Shown here: piece after piece, positions 1 to 6,128 of the stretch
Layout: the number at the start of each line of letters is the position of its first letter
Numbering within the stretch: the stretch's first letter is position 1
DNA from: Treponema sp.
GTDB taxonomy: Bacteria > Spirochaetota > Spirochaetia > Treponematales > Rectinemataceae
NCBI GenBank assembly: GCA_017849315.1
Contig: JAFIHQ010000080.1
Span: forward strand, 1-20,825
Reading direction: 5' to 3'
DNA length: 20,825 nt
Position numbers and translations under genes: made by a program
Notes under the pieces: generated by a model
Database searches by the model: none
Seen by the model: the letters and a program-made list of their open reading frames with translations, nothing else
What the model was told of the DNA's origin: nothing

Positions 1-1
1 G

Positions 2-301
2 AACGACCAAGGTATCGAGGGTATAAAGTTTCACGATTTGCGCTTGGCAAAAGGATCGAGTCTTGCATTACAATTCCCTTTGGGCGAGTTTATGCCGCTT
101 TACCCGGGGCGTCTGCCTTCGCTCCTGGCCGATTGTCTCGAACTCTTGGATCCTTGTGTGGAGATCATGCGGCTTTGTGCGGACTTTTCCAGGGATTCGG
201 CGATAAATGTGTTCCCACCGCCGGAAAAGAATCGGCTTTATGCAGCTGTGGAGGCCGAACTCGAGCGGCGCAGAACGCAGCAGGGCTCGCGTGCGGGTTG
301 A
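2..301 (+). CDS. YhcC-type (TIGR01212) radical SAM protein, C-terminal fragment
   Basis: The reading frame is open from the window's left edge to a TGA at 299-301, so this is the 3' end of a gene that starts upstream. About 99 residues are visible. They match what I recall of the C-terminal region of the TIGR01212/YhcC radical SAM family: a GIKFHDLRLAKGSSLA segment (family pattern GVKxHxLxVxKGTxLA), then a helical stretch ending in LELLDPCVEIMRLCAD, and a final VEAELERRRTQQG close to the family's IDRELERRDTWQG ending. The radical SAM CxxxCxxC motif would lie upstream and is not visible, so catalytic competence cannot be judged. The family's substrate is not firmly established to my knowledge. 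It is followed 48 bases later by acylphosphatase on the same strand. Confidence 0.65.
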   Translation, partial: NDQGIEGIKFHDLRLAKGSSLALQFPLGEFMPLYPGRLPSLLADCLELLDPCVEIMRLCADFSRDSAINVFPPPEKNRLYAAVEAELERRRTQQGSRAG

Positions 302-349
302 GCGGGTGTCGGGCCGCCGTTGAATGGTCGAGGAGAACTGGTGGGGAGT

Positions 350-631
350 ATGAAGGCATTTCACGCGGTGGTGTTAGGCGACGTACAGGGCGTCGGCTTT
401 AGAGTTTCGGCCGCATATAAGGCACGGGCGCTCGGCGTAACGGGCTGGGTCGAGAACCTCGATGATGGTTCAGTCGAGGTGTGGGCGGAGGGCGAAGAGG
501 AAGACCTCAAAGCCTTTGCAAGCTGGCTCGAACGGGGGCCTTCCGCCGCAACAGTGGTCGAGGTAAAGCTCACCTGGGAACCGCCTCTGGGCATTTATCG
601 CTCATTTGGCATAGGCAGTAGGAACTATTGA
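350..631 (+). CDS. acyP: Acylphosphatase
   Basis: This 93-residue protein is the normal length for acylphosphatase, a small cytoplasmic enzyme that hydrolyses acyl phosphates such as acetyl phosphate and carbamoyl phosphate. The phosphate-binding loop VQGVGFR is at residues 12-18 and supplies the catalytic Arg18. The second signature, GWVENLDDGSVEVWAEG, starts at residue 32 and gives the catalytic Asn36. The ATG at 350 is preferred over an in-frame upstream start at 320, because the family begins a few residues before the first beta strand and purine-rich SD-like sequences (GAGGAG, GGGGAG) lie just before it. The stop codon overlaps the -35 box of the promoter for the downstream tRNA cluster. 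Confidence 0.92.
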   Translation: MKAFHAVVLGDVQGVGFRVSAAYKARALGVTGWVENLDDGSVEVWAEGEEEDLKAFASWLERGPSAATVVEVKLTWEPPLGIYRSFGIGSRNY

Positions 632-656
632 CAATTTGAGCACTTTCGCTTAATGT
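628..656 (+). promoter_or_regulatory. Sigma-70-type promoter for the tRNA cluster
   Basis: TTGACA at 628-633 and TAATGT at 651-656 are separated by 17 bases, which predicts a transcript start near 663, about 25 bases before the first tRNA. The -35 box contains the TGA stop of the acylphosphatase gene. TTGACA at the left and TGTCAA at 654-659 also form an inverted pair. Confidence 0.6.
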
Positions 657-688
657 CAACTTTCGCCGATTCAGTGTTTTTCTAGAAT

Positions 689-773
689 GGAGCGGTGTCC
701 GAGGGGTTTAAGGAGACGGTCTTGAAAACCGCTGTACCGCAAGGTACCGGGGGTTCGAATCCCCCCTGCTCCG
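689..773 (+). tRNA. tRNA-Ser (UGA anticodon)
   Basis: This is a type II tRNA with a long variable arm. The acceptor stem pairs GGAGCGG with CTGCTCC (one G-T pair) and the discriminator base is G773. The anticodon loop CTTGAAA carries TGA, and the T arm is GGGGG-TTCGAAT-CCCCC. No CCA is encoded. It is the first gene in the serine tRNA cluster and probably opens the transcript started at about 663. Confidence 0.95.
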
Positions 774-790
774 ATCCCTGATGTCTAGAA

Positions 791-878
<88 letters not shown>

Positions 879-902
879 TTTTGTTTTTGTGACCGTTTTT
901 GT

Positions 903-976
903 GAGGCTATAGCTCAGCTGGATAGAGCTTCAGATTGCGGATCTGAAGGTCGGAGGTTCGAATCCTCTTAGCCTCG
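903..976 (+). tRNA. tRNA-Arg (GCG anticodon)
   Basis: A full 74-base type I cloverleaf: acceptor GAGGCTA/TAGCCTC, discriminator G976, D arm GCTC/GAGC, anticodon stem TCAGA/TCTGA with loop TTGCGGA, T arm GGAGG/CCTCT. The anticodon is GCG, reading CGC and CGU arginine codons. A20 in the D loop (AGCTGGATA) agrees with arginine identity. Most bacteria use ACG at this position and edit A34 to inosine, so a genomically encoded G34 is unusual. No CCA is encoded. Confidence 0.92.
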
Positions 977-984
977 TTGCCCTT

Positions 985-1071
985 GGAGAGATGCGAGAGC
1001 GGTTGAATCGGGCGGTCTCGAAAACCGTTGAACCTTTATTGGTTCCGGGGGTTCGAATCCCCCTCTCTCCG
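985..1071 (+). tRNA. tRNA-Ser (CGA anticodon)
   Basis: The acceptor stem GGAGAGA pairs with TCTCTCC (1064-1070), and G1071 is the discriminator. The anticodon loop CTCGAAA carries CGA, specific for UCG. The long variable arm (GAACCTTTATTGGTTC) marks serine. It lies only 8 bases after tRNA-Arg, so the two are surely cut from one transcript. Confidence 0.95.
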
Positions 1072-1072
1072 C

Positions 1073-1099
1073 TTGTTTCGTTATTTCTCTTCGTATAGT
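1073..1099 (+). promoter_or_regulatory. Possible internal promoter for tRNA-Ser(GGA) and SRP RNA
   Basis: TTGTTT at 1073-1078 and TATAGT at 1094-1099 are 15 bases apart, with a predicted start near 1106, ten bases before the next tRNA. The spacing is short and the -35 box imperfect. The -10 box matches the TATAGT seen in the promoters at 7612 and 15283. It could let tRNA-Ser(GGA) and the SRP RNA be made apart from the upstream tRNAs. Confidence 0.35.
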
Positions 1100-1115
1100 T
1101 CTTTGCGTTTTTTTG

Positions 1116-1202
1116 GGAGAGATGACCGAGCGGTCGAAGGTGCGCGATTGGAAGTCGCGTGTATCCGTAAGGGTACCCAGGGTTCAAATCCCTGTCTCTC
1201 CG
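1116..1202 (+). tRNA. tRNA-Ser (GGA anticodon)
   Basis: The acceptor stem GGAGAGA pairs with TCTCTCC (1195-1201), with G1202 as discriminator. The anticodon stem CGCGA/TCGCG holds loop TTGGAAG with anticodon GGA, reading UCC and UCU. The variable arm is long (TGTATCCGTAAGGGTAC). The T arm is CAGGG-TTCAAAT-CCCTG. It sits 15 bases before the SRP RNA helix, so the two probably share a precursor. Confidence 0.95.
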
Positions 1203-1217
1203 CCTACAAGGTTCGAA

Positions 1218-1326
1218 GGCAGAAAGCCAGGCACTGTGCTCGTAACCGCCGCCCAACCCCGCCAGGTCCGGAAGGAAGCAACGGTAAGCGGTAGGTGCGG
1301 TGCCGCAGAGCGCCTGGCTTTCTGCC
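1218..1326 (+). ncRNA. ffs: Small signal recognition particle RNA (4.5S type)
   Basis: The ends form a perfect 15-bp helix: 1218-1232 pairs with 1312-1326. Inside lies the strongly conserved SRP domain IV signature GGTCCGGAAGGAAGCAACGG, spanning 1265-1284, with the GGAA tetraloop and the asymmetric loop that bind the Ffh M domain. At about 109 bases it is the short bacterial form without an Alu domain. The RNA and Ffh form the particle that targets membrane and secreted proteins to FtsY and the translocon. Its position just before dnaX is shared with other bacteria such as Bacillus. The exact mature ends may differ by a few bases. Confidence 0.93.
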
Positions 1327-1369
1327 CTCGAGGCTTTACCCTTACGCCTCTCCGTGTTATTTTGAATCC

Positions 1370-3868
1370 ATGTCTTACGAAGTCACCGCGACACGAAAAC
1401 GTCCTCAAATTTTCGAGCAACTTGCCGGTCAGGAGTTTGTCTCCGCCACGCTCGAAAAATCGATAGAAACGGGGCGAATCGCGCACGCGTATCTTTTTTC
1501 CGGTCCGCGGGGCTGCGGCAAGACCTCGACTGCGCGAATTCTTGCCAAGGCATTGAATTGCGAAAAAGGCCCAACGGCCCACCCGTGCGGCGAGTGTGAC
1601 TCGTGCAAGGCAATTGCAGCCGGTTCTTCGCTCGATGTGATCGAGATAGATGGCGCGTCTAATACCTCGGTGGAAAACGTAAGGCAGATAAAGGACGAGG
1701 TGCTTTTCCCGCCCAATTCGGGGCGCTACAAGGTCTATATCATCGACGAAGTGCACATGCTCTCGACGAGCGCTTTCAATGCGCTGTTAAAGACGATCGA
1801 AGAGCCGCCACCCTATGTTGTGTTCATTTTTGCCACCACCGAGCCTCACAAAGTGCCCGCTACGATAAAAAGCCGCTGCCAGCAGTTCACGTTCAGGCTC
1901 GTACCGTCGGATGTCGTTGTCAAACTGTTGGCAAGTGCCGCTCAGGATATCGGCGTTAGTGCGGAAGCCGAGGCTTTGCTCTGGATTGCGCGGGAATCCG
2001 GCGGCTCGGTGCGCGACGCATACACGCTGTTCGACCAGATCGTTTCGTTTGCGGAAGGGCACATCACGGCCAAATTGATCAAGGAAAAGCTCGGCCTTGT
2101 GGGGCAGGATCAGATGAATCTGCTTTTTGGGGCTTTTGTGCGCGGGGATACGTCGGGTGCTTTGTCGCTTTTGGACGAGATTCTCTCCGGCGGGGTTTCC
2201 AACGAGCAATTTGTGGTGGATGCGGTGGAATACTGCAGGGCGCTGCTCCTCCTGAAGAATGGCATTACGAAGGAAAGTCTTATAGGAGCGCCCGTGAGCT
2301 CGTTCGACCTTTCGATCGGCGAGGCACTCTCTGTGGAGCGGATTGAGCAGCTTTTGAGCATTTTCCTTTCAGCGTATCGCACGTTGAAGGAATCGATCGA
2401 CCCGCGCTACGAGCTGGAATTGGCGGTGGCAAAGGGTTCGCACATTGGAGAATTCATTGCGCCGGGGGATTTGGCCAATGCGGTTGCGGTGCTGCGCAGG
2501 CAGCTTTTGGGCCAAAGTCAAGGCCAAAGCAAAATCCAAAGCCAAGGCCAGGGCGGTGACACTGCAAGTGGGGTTGCCTTCGGAACTGGCAAGGCTGGGG
2601 GCGTGAATGATGGGCGTCTGTCTGGCGTAAGTACGGGACAACGCGGAAATCCTGCACCTGCAGAGCAACGTCAGACACAGCCGCAACCTTTACGTTCTGT
2701 GGTGGAGAACAAGGCTACGGTGGCGGGACTTGGCGTATCAGCGTCTAGTGGATCGCGACCTAGTGCGTCACAATCGCGTGATGTCGGGTCGAATGTGGGC
2801 ATGGTGAATGCGAATTCGGGAAGTTCCAGCACGGCGAATCAGAGCGCTTCAAATTTAGGTACAACGAATTCAAGTACAACGAATTCAAGTGTGGCGCCAC
2901 AATTGAGCTTGCAGAACCTTGGCGAGCTTAAGCGTGTGCTTGTTGCCGATGTCAGAAAGAATAATGTGATGCTCGCTACCACGATCGAAAAAAGCCATGA
3001 TTGGGAAGTTGTCGATTCGGTGCTTTGGCTCACAGTGAACACCAAAATGGAATTCGATCTGATGCGACGGTTCCTGGGGCTGATTGCAGAGATAGTGGCT
3101 CAGAAACTGGGCTCGGCTCAGAGGCTGGATGTTCGATTGGCCAGCAGCACGAGCGCCGGGGGGCAAAGTAGCCGAGGTACCGGCAACAGCAGAGGTGCCG
3201 GAAGCGGCTACAATGCTGGAAATGGTTCAAGTAATGGAACTGTTGGCCTAGTGGATTCCGTCAGGGTTTCGGCCGGCTTGGCAAGTGGGCATGGTGTTGG
3301 GCAAGGAGTGATGGCCGGCTCTAGGGATGTTGAACCCAAGGGCGGCGCACAAGGTGCTGAAGAGAGCGCGGTAGGCGGCGAAGTTGGGGCGCTTGGCGCC
3401 GAAACTGGGGTGCTGGGCGCCGAAGGCGGCCCGCGGGGCAACGAAGCCGGCTCCCGGTTCGGCCGCAAGGGTTTTTTGGATGAAGGTGCAGGCTTTCTAG
3501 CAAAGGAGGGCGCGTCCGAGACCGCCACCCGCCCCGCAGCGGCGGCCATGTCGCCCGAGGAGGCCGCCGTTGTTGCCGCCGTTGAAAAGTGCTTCAAAGG
3601 CAGCCTGGTGGCCGTCTCGGACGCGGCTACTGCCGGAGATTCTGCCTCGTCTATCGTTCAAGGCGGTTCCACTCAGGTCCGGGGCCAAAGCAGCTCCGCC
3701 CAAACGCAAAGTGGCCCCACTCACACCGGCTTGTCCGAATCATCTGAGCCCAACGCTTCGGTCTCCTCCAGCGATGAACGCACGAAAGTACCAGAAAGTG
3801 AGGCTTCGGAAAAAGACGACGATGAGGATTCGTTTTATTCTGATCCATTCTACGATGAGCCATTCTAA
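1370..3868 (+). CDS. dnaX: DNA polymerase III tau (DnaX) with long low-complexity linkers
   Basis: This is the clamp-loader ATPase subunit, which organises the replisome and loads the beta clamp. The 832-residue protein starts at ATG 1370; an upstream in-frame start at 1295 lies inside the SRP RNA and is rejected. Visible motifs are Walker A GPRGCGKT (45-52), zinc cysteines C64, C73, C76 and C79, Walker B with DEVH (126-129), sensor 1 ATTE (155-158) and the SRC motif (168-170). The conserved AAA+ and collar region ends near residue 378. A Gly/Ser/Gln/Asn-rich linker covers about 379-512. A globular segment of about 80 residues (GELKRVLVADVRKNN onward) is followed by a second low-complexity stretch from about 595 to the end. 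It closes with the acidic tip DDDEDSFYSDPFYDEPF. The SD is weak. ybaB and recR follow on the same strand. Confidence 0.95.
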   Translation: MSYEVTATRKRPQIFEQLAGQEFVSATLEKSIETGRIAHAYLFSGPRGCGKTSTARILAKALNCEKGPTAHPCGECDSCKAIAAGSSLDVIEIDGASNTSVENVRQIKDEVLFPPNSGRYKVYIIDEVHMLSTSAFNALLKTIEEPPPYVVFIFATTEPHKVPATIKSRCQQFTFRLVPSDVVVKLLASAAQDIGVSAEAEALLWIARESGGSVRDAYTLFDQIVSFAEGHITAKLIKEKLGLVGQDQMNLLFGAFVRGDTSGALSLLDEILSGGVSNEQFVVDAVEYCRALLLLKNGITKESLIGAPVSSFDLSIGEALSVERIEQLLSIFLSAYRTLKESIDPRYELELAVAKGSHIGEFIAPGDLANAVAVLRRQLLGQSQGQSKIQSQGQGGDTASGVAFGTGKAGGVNDGRLSGVSTGQRGNPAPAEQRQTQPQPLRSVVENKATVAGLGVSASSGSRPSASQSRDVGSNVGMVNANSGSSSTANQSASNLGTTNSSTTNSSVAPQLSLQNLGELKRVLVADVRKNNVMLATTIEKSHDWEVVDSVLWLTVNTKMEFDLMRRFLGLIAEIVAQKLGSAQRLDVRLASSTSAGGQSSRGTGNSRGAGSGYNAGNGSSNGTVGLVDSVRVSAGLASGHGVGQGVMAGSRDVEPKGGAQGAEESAVGGEVGALGAETGVLGAEGGPRGNEAGSRFGRKGFLDEGAGFLAKEGASETATRPAAAAMSPEEAAVVAAVEKCFKGSLVAVSDAATAGDSASSIVQGGSTQVRGQSSSAQTQSGPTHTGLSESSEPNASVSSSDERTKVPESEASEKDDDEDSFYSDPFYDEPF

Positions 3869-3970
3869 ACGGTTCACGTCGGTTTGGATGCACATTTTGC
3901 GTGTGTATCGTGACTTTTCCGCGCGCTCTGGATTCGCAGGATTCAGTGGTAAGCCGCTAGAGAGTAAGGA

Positions 3971-4092
3971 GCCAGGGTTTTGTGGCGCCAAATTTTGGGC
4001 CTGGCTTGTGGCGCCAAATTTTTGAGCCAGTTTTCGACCCGGTTTACAGATCCAGTTTGCAGATCCGGTTTGCAGATCCAGTTTGCATATCC
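3971..4092 (+). repeat. Two adjacent tandem repeats (26 bp and 13 bp) between dnaX and ybaB
   Basis: In the 267-base gap between dnaX and ybaB, a 17-bp word TTGTGGCGCCAAATTTT occurs at 3980-3996 and again at 4006-4022, a period of 26 bases; it contains the palindrome GGCGCC. It is followed by four copies of a 13-bp unit, (A/G)GTTTGCAGATCC, at 4041-4092 with one or two changes each, and a degenerate fifth copy at 4029-4040. The 26-base period is twice 13. I see no convincing protein in this stretch; a short open frame across it looks like a by-product of the repeat. Confidence 0.75.
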
Positions 4093-4135
4093 AGAGCCGG
4101 ATTGATAACAGGAAACCAGAAAGTGGGGTGTTTTT

Positions 4136-4576
4136 ATGAATGTATCCGACATGATGAATCTCTTAAAAAATCAGCAGGCTATTCAAGATAAGGCCAAAGA
4201 GCTGCAGGCCCGTACCGCTGCCATTACTGCGACCGGCCAGGCAGGCGCCGCCATGGTCAAGGTGACGCTTTCCGGCACGCTCGAGATGCTCGATTGTTGG
4301 ATTTCTCCCGACTTAATCGCTACCGGCGACAGGGAAATGATCCAGGATCTTGTAAAGGCCGCCCATCACGACGCTGCGGAGAAGGTTCGCCAGGCGGTTC
4401 AAGCCGAAATGAGCTCCCTTCTTGCTTCGATGGGTCTTCCACCAGGAGCTTTTGGCCCCGGCAGCCCCTTTGGAGGCAGCCCCTTTGGAGGCCTCGATGG
4501 GTCGTTCGGTGGTACTCCCTTTGGCTCGGGCGGGCCATTTGGCAGCCCTGCCGGTAATCCATTCGGGAATCAGTAA
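4136..4576 (+). CDS. ybaB: YbaB/EbfC nucleoid-associated protein with Gly-Phe-rich tail
   Basis: The first 100 or so residues fit the YbaB/EbfC family, small dimeric DNA-binding proteins encoded next to recR in many bacteria: an N-terminal helix (MNVSDMMNLLKNQQAIQDKA), the beta sheet with VKVTLSGTLEMLDCWISPDL, and the C-terminal helix EMIQDLVKAAHHDAAEKV. The spirochaete homologue EbfC of Borrelia is a known DNA-binding protein. This one has 146 residues, against about 100-110 usually; the excess is a low-complexity tail from about residue 102 built of GSPFGG-like units. A 15-base unit repeats twice at about 4462-4491 and encodes part of it. The SD is weak (GGGG before 4136). Its stop overlaps the recR start by one base (TAATG), indicating translational coupling. 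Confidence 0.9.
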   Translation: MNVSDMMNLLKNQQAIQDKAKELQARTAAITATGQAGAAMVKVTLSGTLEMLDCWISPDLIATGDREMIQDLVKAAHHDAAEKVRQAVQAEMSSLLASMGLPPGAFGPGSPFGGSPFGGLDGSFGGTPFGSGGPFGSPAGNPFGNQ

Positions 4577-5178
4577 TGAGAGCGTTGGAAGATCTTGTCA
4601 GCCTCCTCATGCGCCTGCCCGGTGTAGGTCGAAAAAGTGCGCTGCGTATGGCGTACTATCTTCTCAAGGCCGATCCGAATTACGTTAAGGCCTTGTCCGA
4701 GCAAGTTGGTAAGCTGCAGGAGCGGGTCAAGTTCTGCTCAGTCTGTGGTTCGTACACCGAGGCCGACCCTTGCGATGTTTGCGATAACCCACAGCGGAAC
4801 GGCCGCTTGGTCTGCGTTGTCGAACAGCCTCAGGACGTCATCACTATCGAGGCGTCCAAGGAATTTGAGGGCCTGTACCACGTCCTTGGGGGGCTACTGT
4901 CGCCCTTGGACGGCATTGGTCCTGACCGGCTGCGCATCGCCTCCTTGGTGCAGCGCATCCGACAGAGCCGCACCTCGAGTCAGCCTATTGAAGAAGTCGT
5001 CATCGCCACAAATCCGACGATTGAAGGCGACACCACGGCGCTGTATCTTAAAAAGGTTCTGGAACCAGAAGGGGTCAAGGTAACGCGTCTTGCAACGGGT
5101 ATTCCGGTCGGTGGCGATCTGGAATATGCTGACAGGCTGACTCTGGCCCGTTCCTTCCGGGGCCGGCAGCCGCTTTAA
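4576..5178 (+). CDS. recR: Recombination mediator RecR
   Basis: RecR acts with RecF and RecO to load RecA onto SSB-coated single-stranded DNA during gap repair. The 200-residue protein is full length. It has the helix-hairpin-helix motif LPGVGRKSA (14-22), a four-cysteine zinc finger (C54, C57, C66, C69), a Toprim domain starting with VCVVEQPQDV (79-88), and the conserved C-terminal segment TGIPVGGDLEYADRLTLARSF (from about 174). The ATG overlaps the ybaB stop by one base, so the two are co-translated. A gap of 107 bases with no recognisable gene or strong hairpin separates it from the next gene on the same strand. Confidence 0.97.
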   Translation: MRALEDLVSLLMRLPGVGRKSALRMAYYLLKADPNYVKALSEQVGKLQERVKFCSVCGSYTEADPCDVCDNPQRNGRLVCVVEQPQDVITIEASKEFEGLYHVLGGLLSPLDGIGPDRLRIASLVQRIRQSRTSSQPIEEVVIATNPTIEGDTTALYLKKVLEPEGVKVTRLATGIPVGGDLEYADRLTLARSFRGRQPL

Positions 5179-5285
5179 GGGTAGCAACGGTTTTAATGGA
5201 GGCCCGCTTCAATGCGCCGTCCAAGCAGCCGCTTTAGCCGTTTTAGCAGCTTTGTTATGTGTAGCCTTATTTTGTGGAGCATCGT

Positions 5286-5645
5286 ATGAAAGTTCGAGAA
5301 ATAGCCCAGATTTTGTACGCCCAGGTTTATTCAGGCGAAGACGATCTCGACCTTGATGTCCGATCAGCCTGTGGTGCCGACCTCATGAGCGACGTCATGG
5401 CTTTTGTTAAGGAAAGCGTCGTTCTTCTGACCGGCCTCGTGAATCCTCAGGTGGTGCGGACCGCCGACCTCATGGACATACGGGCAATCGTCTTTGTGCG
5501 GGGGAAAGTGCCCACGGCCGAGATGATTGAGCTGGCCAAGAGCTTCGGCATTATCATGCTGAGCACGAAGTACTCCATGTTTGTCGCTTGCGGCAAACTC
5601 TACGAAGCAGGCCTGCGCGGCAGCGGTACACGTACTATCGCTTAG
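5286..5645 (+). CDS. DRTGG domain protein of the sensory hydrogenase module
   Basis: A 119-residue soluble protein. Residues 71-110 (VRGKVPTAEMIELAKSFGII, then MLSTKYSMFVACGKLYEAGL) fit the DRTGG domain, a small putative ligand-binding domain found alone or beside CBS and kinase domains. Its ligand is not known to me. The N-terminal MKVREIAQIL resembles openings of other DRTGG proteins. I chose ATG 5286 because GGAG (5276-5279) lies six bases before it; an in-frame GTG at 5274 is less likely as it overlaps this SD. It is the first gene of a same-strand trio with an anti-sigma-like ATPase and a HydS-like protein. DRTGG proteins and RsbW-like ATPases occur beside putative sensory hydrogenases in Clostridia and Thermotogae, which suggests a signalling role here. 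That role is inferred. Confidence 0.75.
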   Translation: MKVREIAQILYAQVYSGEDDLDLDVRSACGADLMSDVMAFVKESVVLLTGLVNPQVVRTADLMDIRAIVFVRGKVPTAEMIELAKSFGIIMLSTKYSMFVACGKLYEAGLRGSGTRTIA

Positions 5646-5671
5646 CATAAGTTCAAGGTGCGTTACTCAAA

Positions 5672-6094
5672 GTGAAATTGAGCTATTTTATTCCCGGCAT
5701 GGATTTTAACGCCGCAGGAAAGACTTCTGCAGAGGTAAAACGGCTCCTTGCACAGCTCGGCATCGACCAGGGAACCGTGAAGCGCATTGCGATCGCTCTG
5801 TACGAAGGCGAAATGAACATCGCCATCCATGGCGGCGGCGGTACAGCGGAGGTCGAATTTACGCCGAGCACTGTGAATATCAATCTGCGGGATGAGGGAC
5901 CAGGTATCCCCGACATCGAGCTTGCAATGACAGAAGGCTACTCGACGGCGAGCGATGAGATCAGGAATATGGGTTTTGGCGCTGGTATGGGCTTACCGAA
6001 TATGAAGCGCAACTCGGATGAGTTCTTCATAGAGAGCACGGTTGGGCGGGGCACGACGGTCCGGATGGTCTTTCATCTGAACACGCAACCATAA
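5672..6094 (+). CDS. RsbW/SpoIIAB-like ATP-binding protein (anti-sigma factor type)
   Basis: This 140-residue protein is a single GHKL ATPase domain without a sensor or phosphoacceptor histidine domain. The N box is EGEMNIAIHG (45-54) with the metal-binding Asn49. The G1 box is DEGPGIPD (74-81), and the G2 box is GFGAGMGLPNMKR (101-113). The size and layout match RsbW/SpoIIAB serine kinases, which bind sigma factors or phosphorylate STAS-domain antagonists. No sigma factor or STAS protein is encoded nearby, so its partner is unknown. It starts with GTG at 5672, with AAGGTG about 11 bases upstream. It sits 26 bases after the DRTGG gene and 34 bases before the HydS-like gene, so the three are probably one operon, in which it may pass on the state of the hydrogenase-like protein. 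Confidence 0.85.
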   Translation: MKLSYFIPGMDFNAAGKTSAEVKRLLAQLGIDQGTVKRIAIALYEGEMNIAIHGGGGTAEVEFTPSTVNINLRDEGPGIPDIELAMTEGYSTASDEIRNMGFGAGMGLPNMKRNSDEFFIESTVGRGTTVRMVFHLNTQP

Positions 6095-6128
6095 GTCGCC
6101 TTAAACGAGATTTTACACAGGATCACAT

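Noticed and set aside
1295..1369. Upstream extension of DnaX to 1295
   Set aside because: It overlaps the 4.5S RNA helix, and conserved DnaX sequence begins only after ATG 1370.
1184..1756. 190-codon minus-strand open frame across tRNA, SRP RNA and dnaX start
   Set aside because: It crosses two RNA genes and the conserved DnaX Walker A region, so it is a by-product.
2987..2995. A6G run inside dnaX as a programmed -1 frameshift site (tau/gamma switch)
   Set aside because: The run reads GAA AAA AGC in frame, so it is not in the A-AAA-AAG phase needed for tandem slippage. No evident SD-like stimulator and stem-loop pair was seen around it, and it lies far downstream of the usual gamma end point.
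4041..4092. 13-bp tandem units as a CRISPR array or partition site (iterons)
   Set aside because: The units abut without unique spacers, so it is not CRISPR. No parB or replication-initiator gene lies beside them.
5166..5236. GCAGCCGCTTTA repeated at the recR end and in the following gap
   Set aside because: Only 12 bases repeat once, without flanking duplication or mobile element features. It may be chance.
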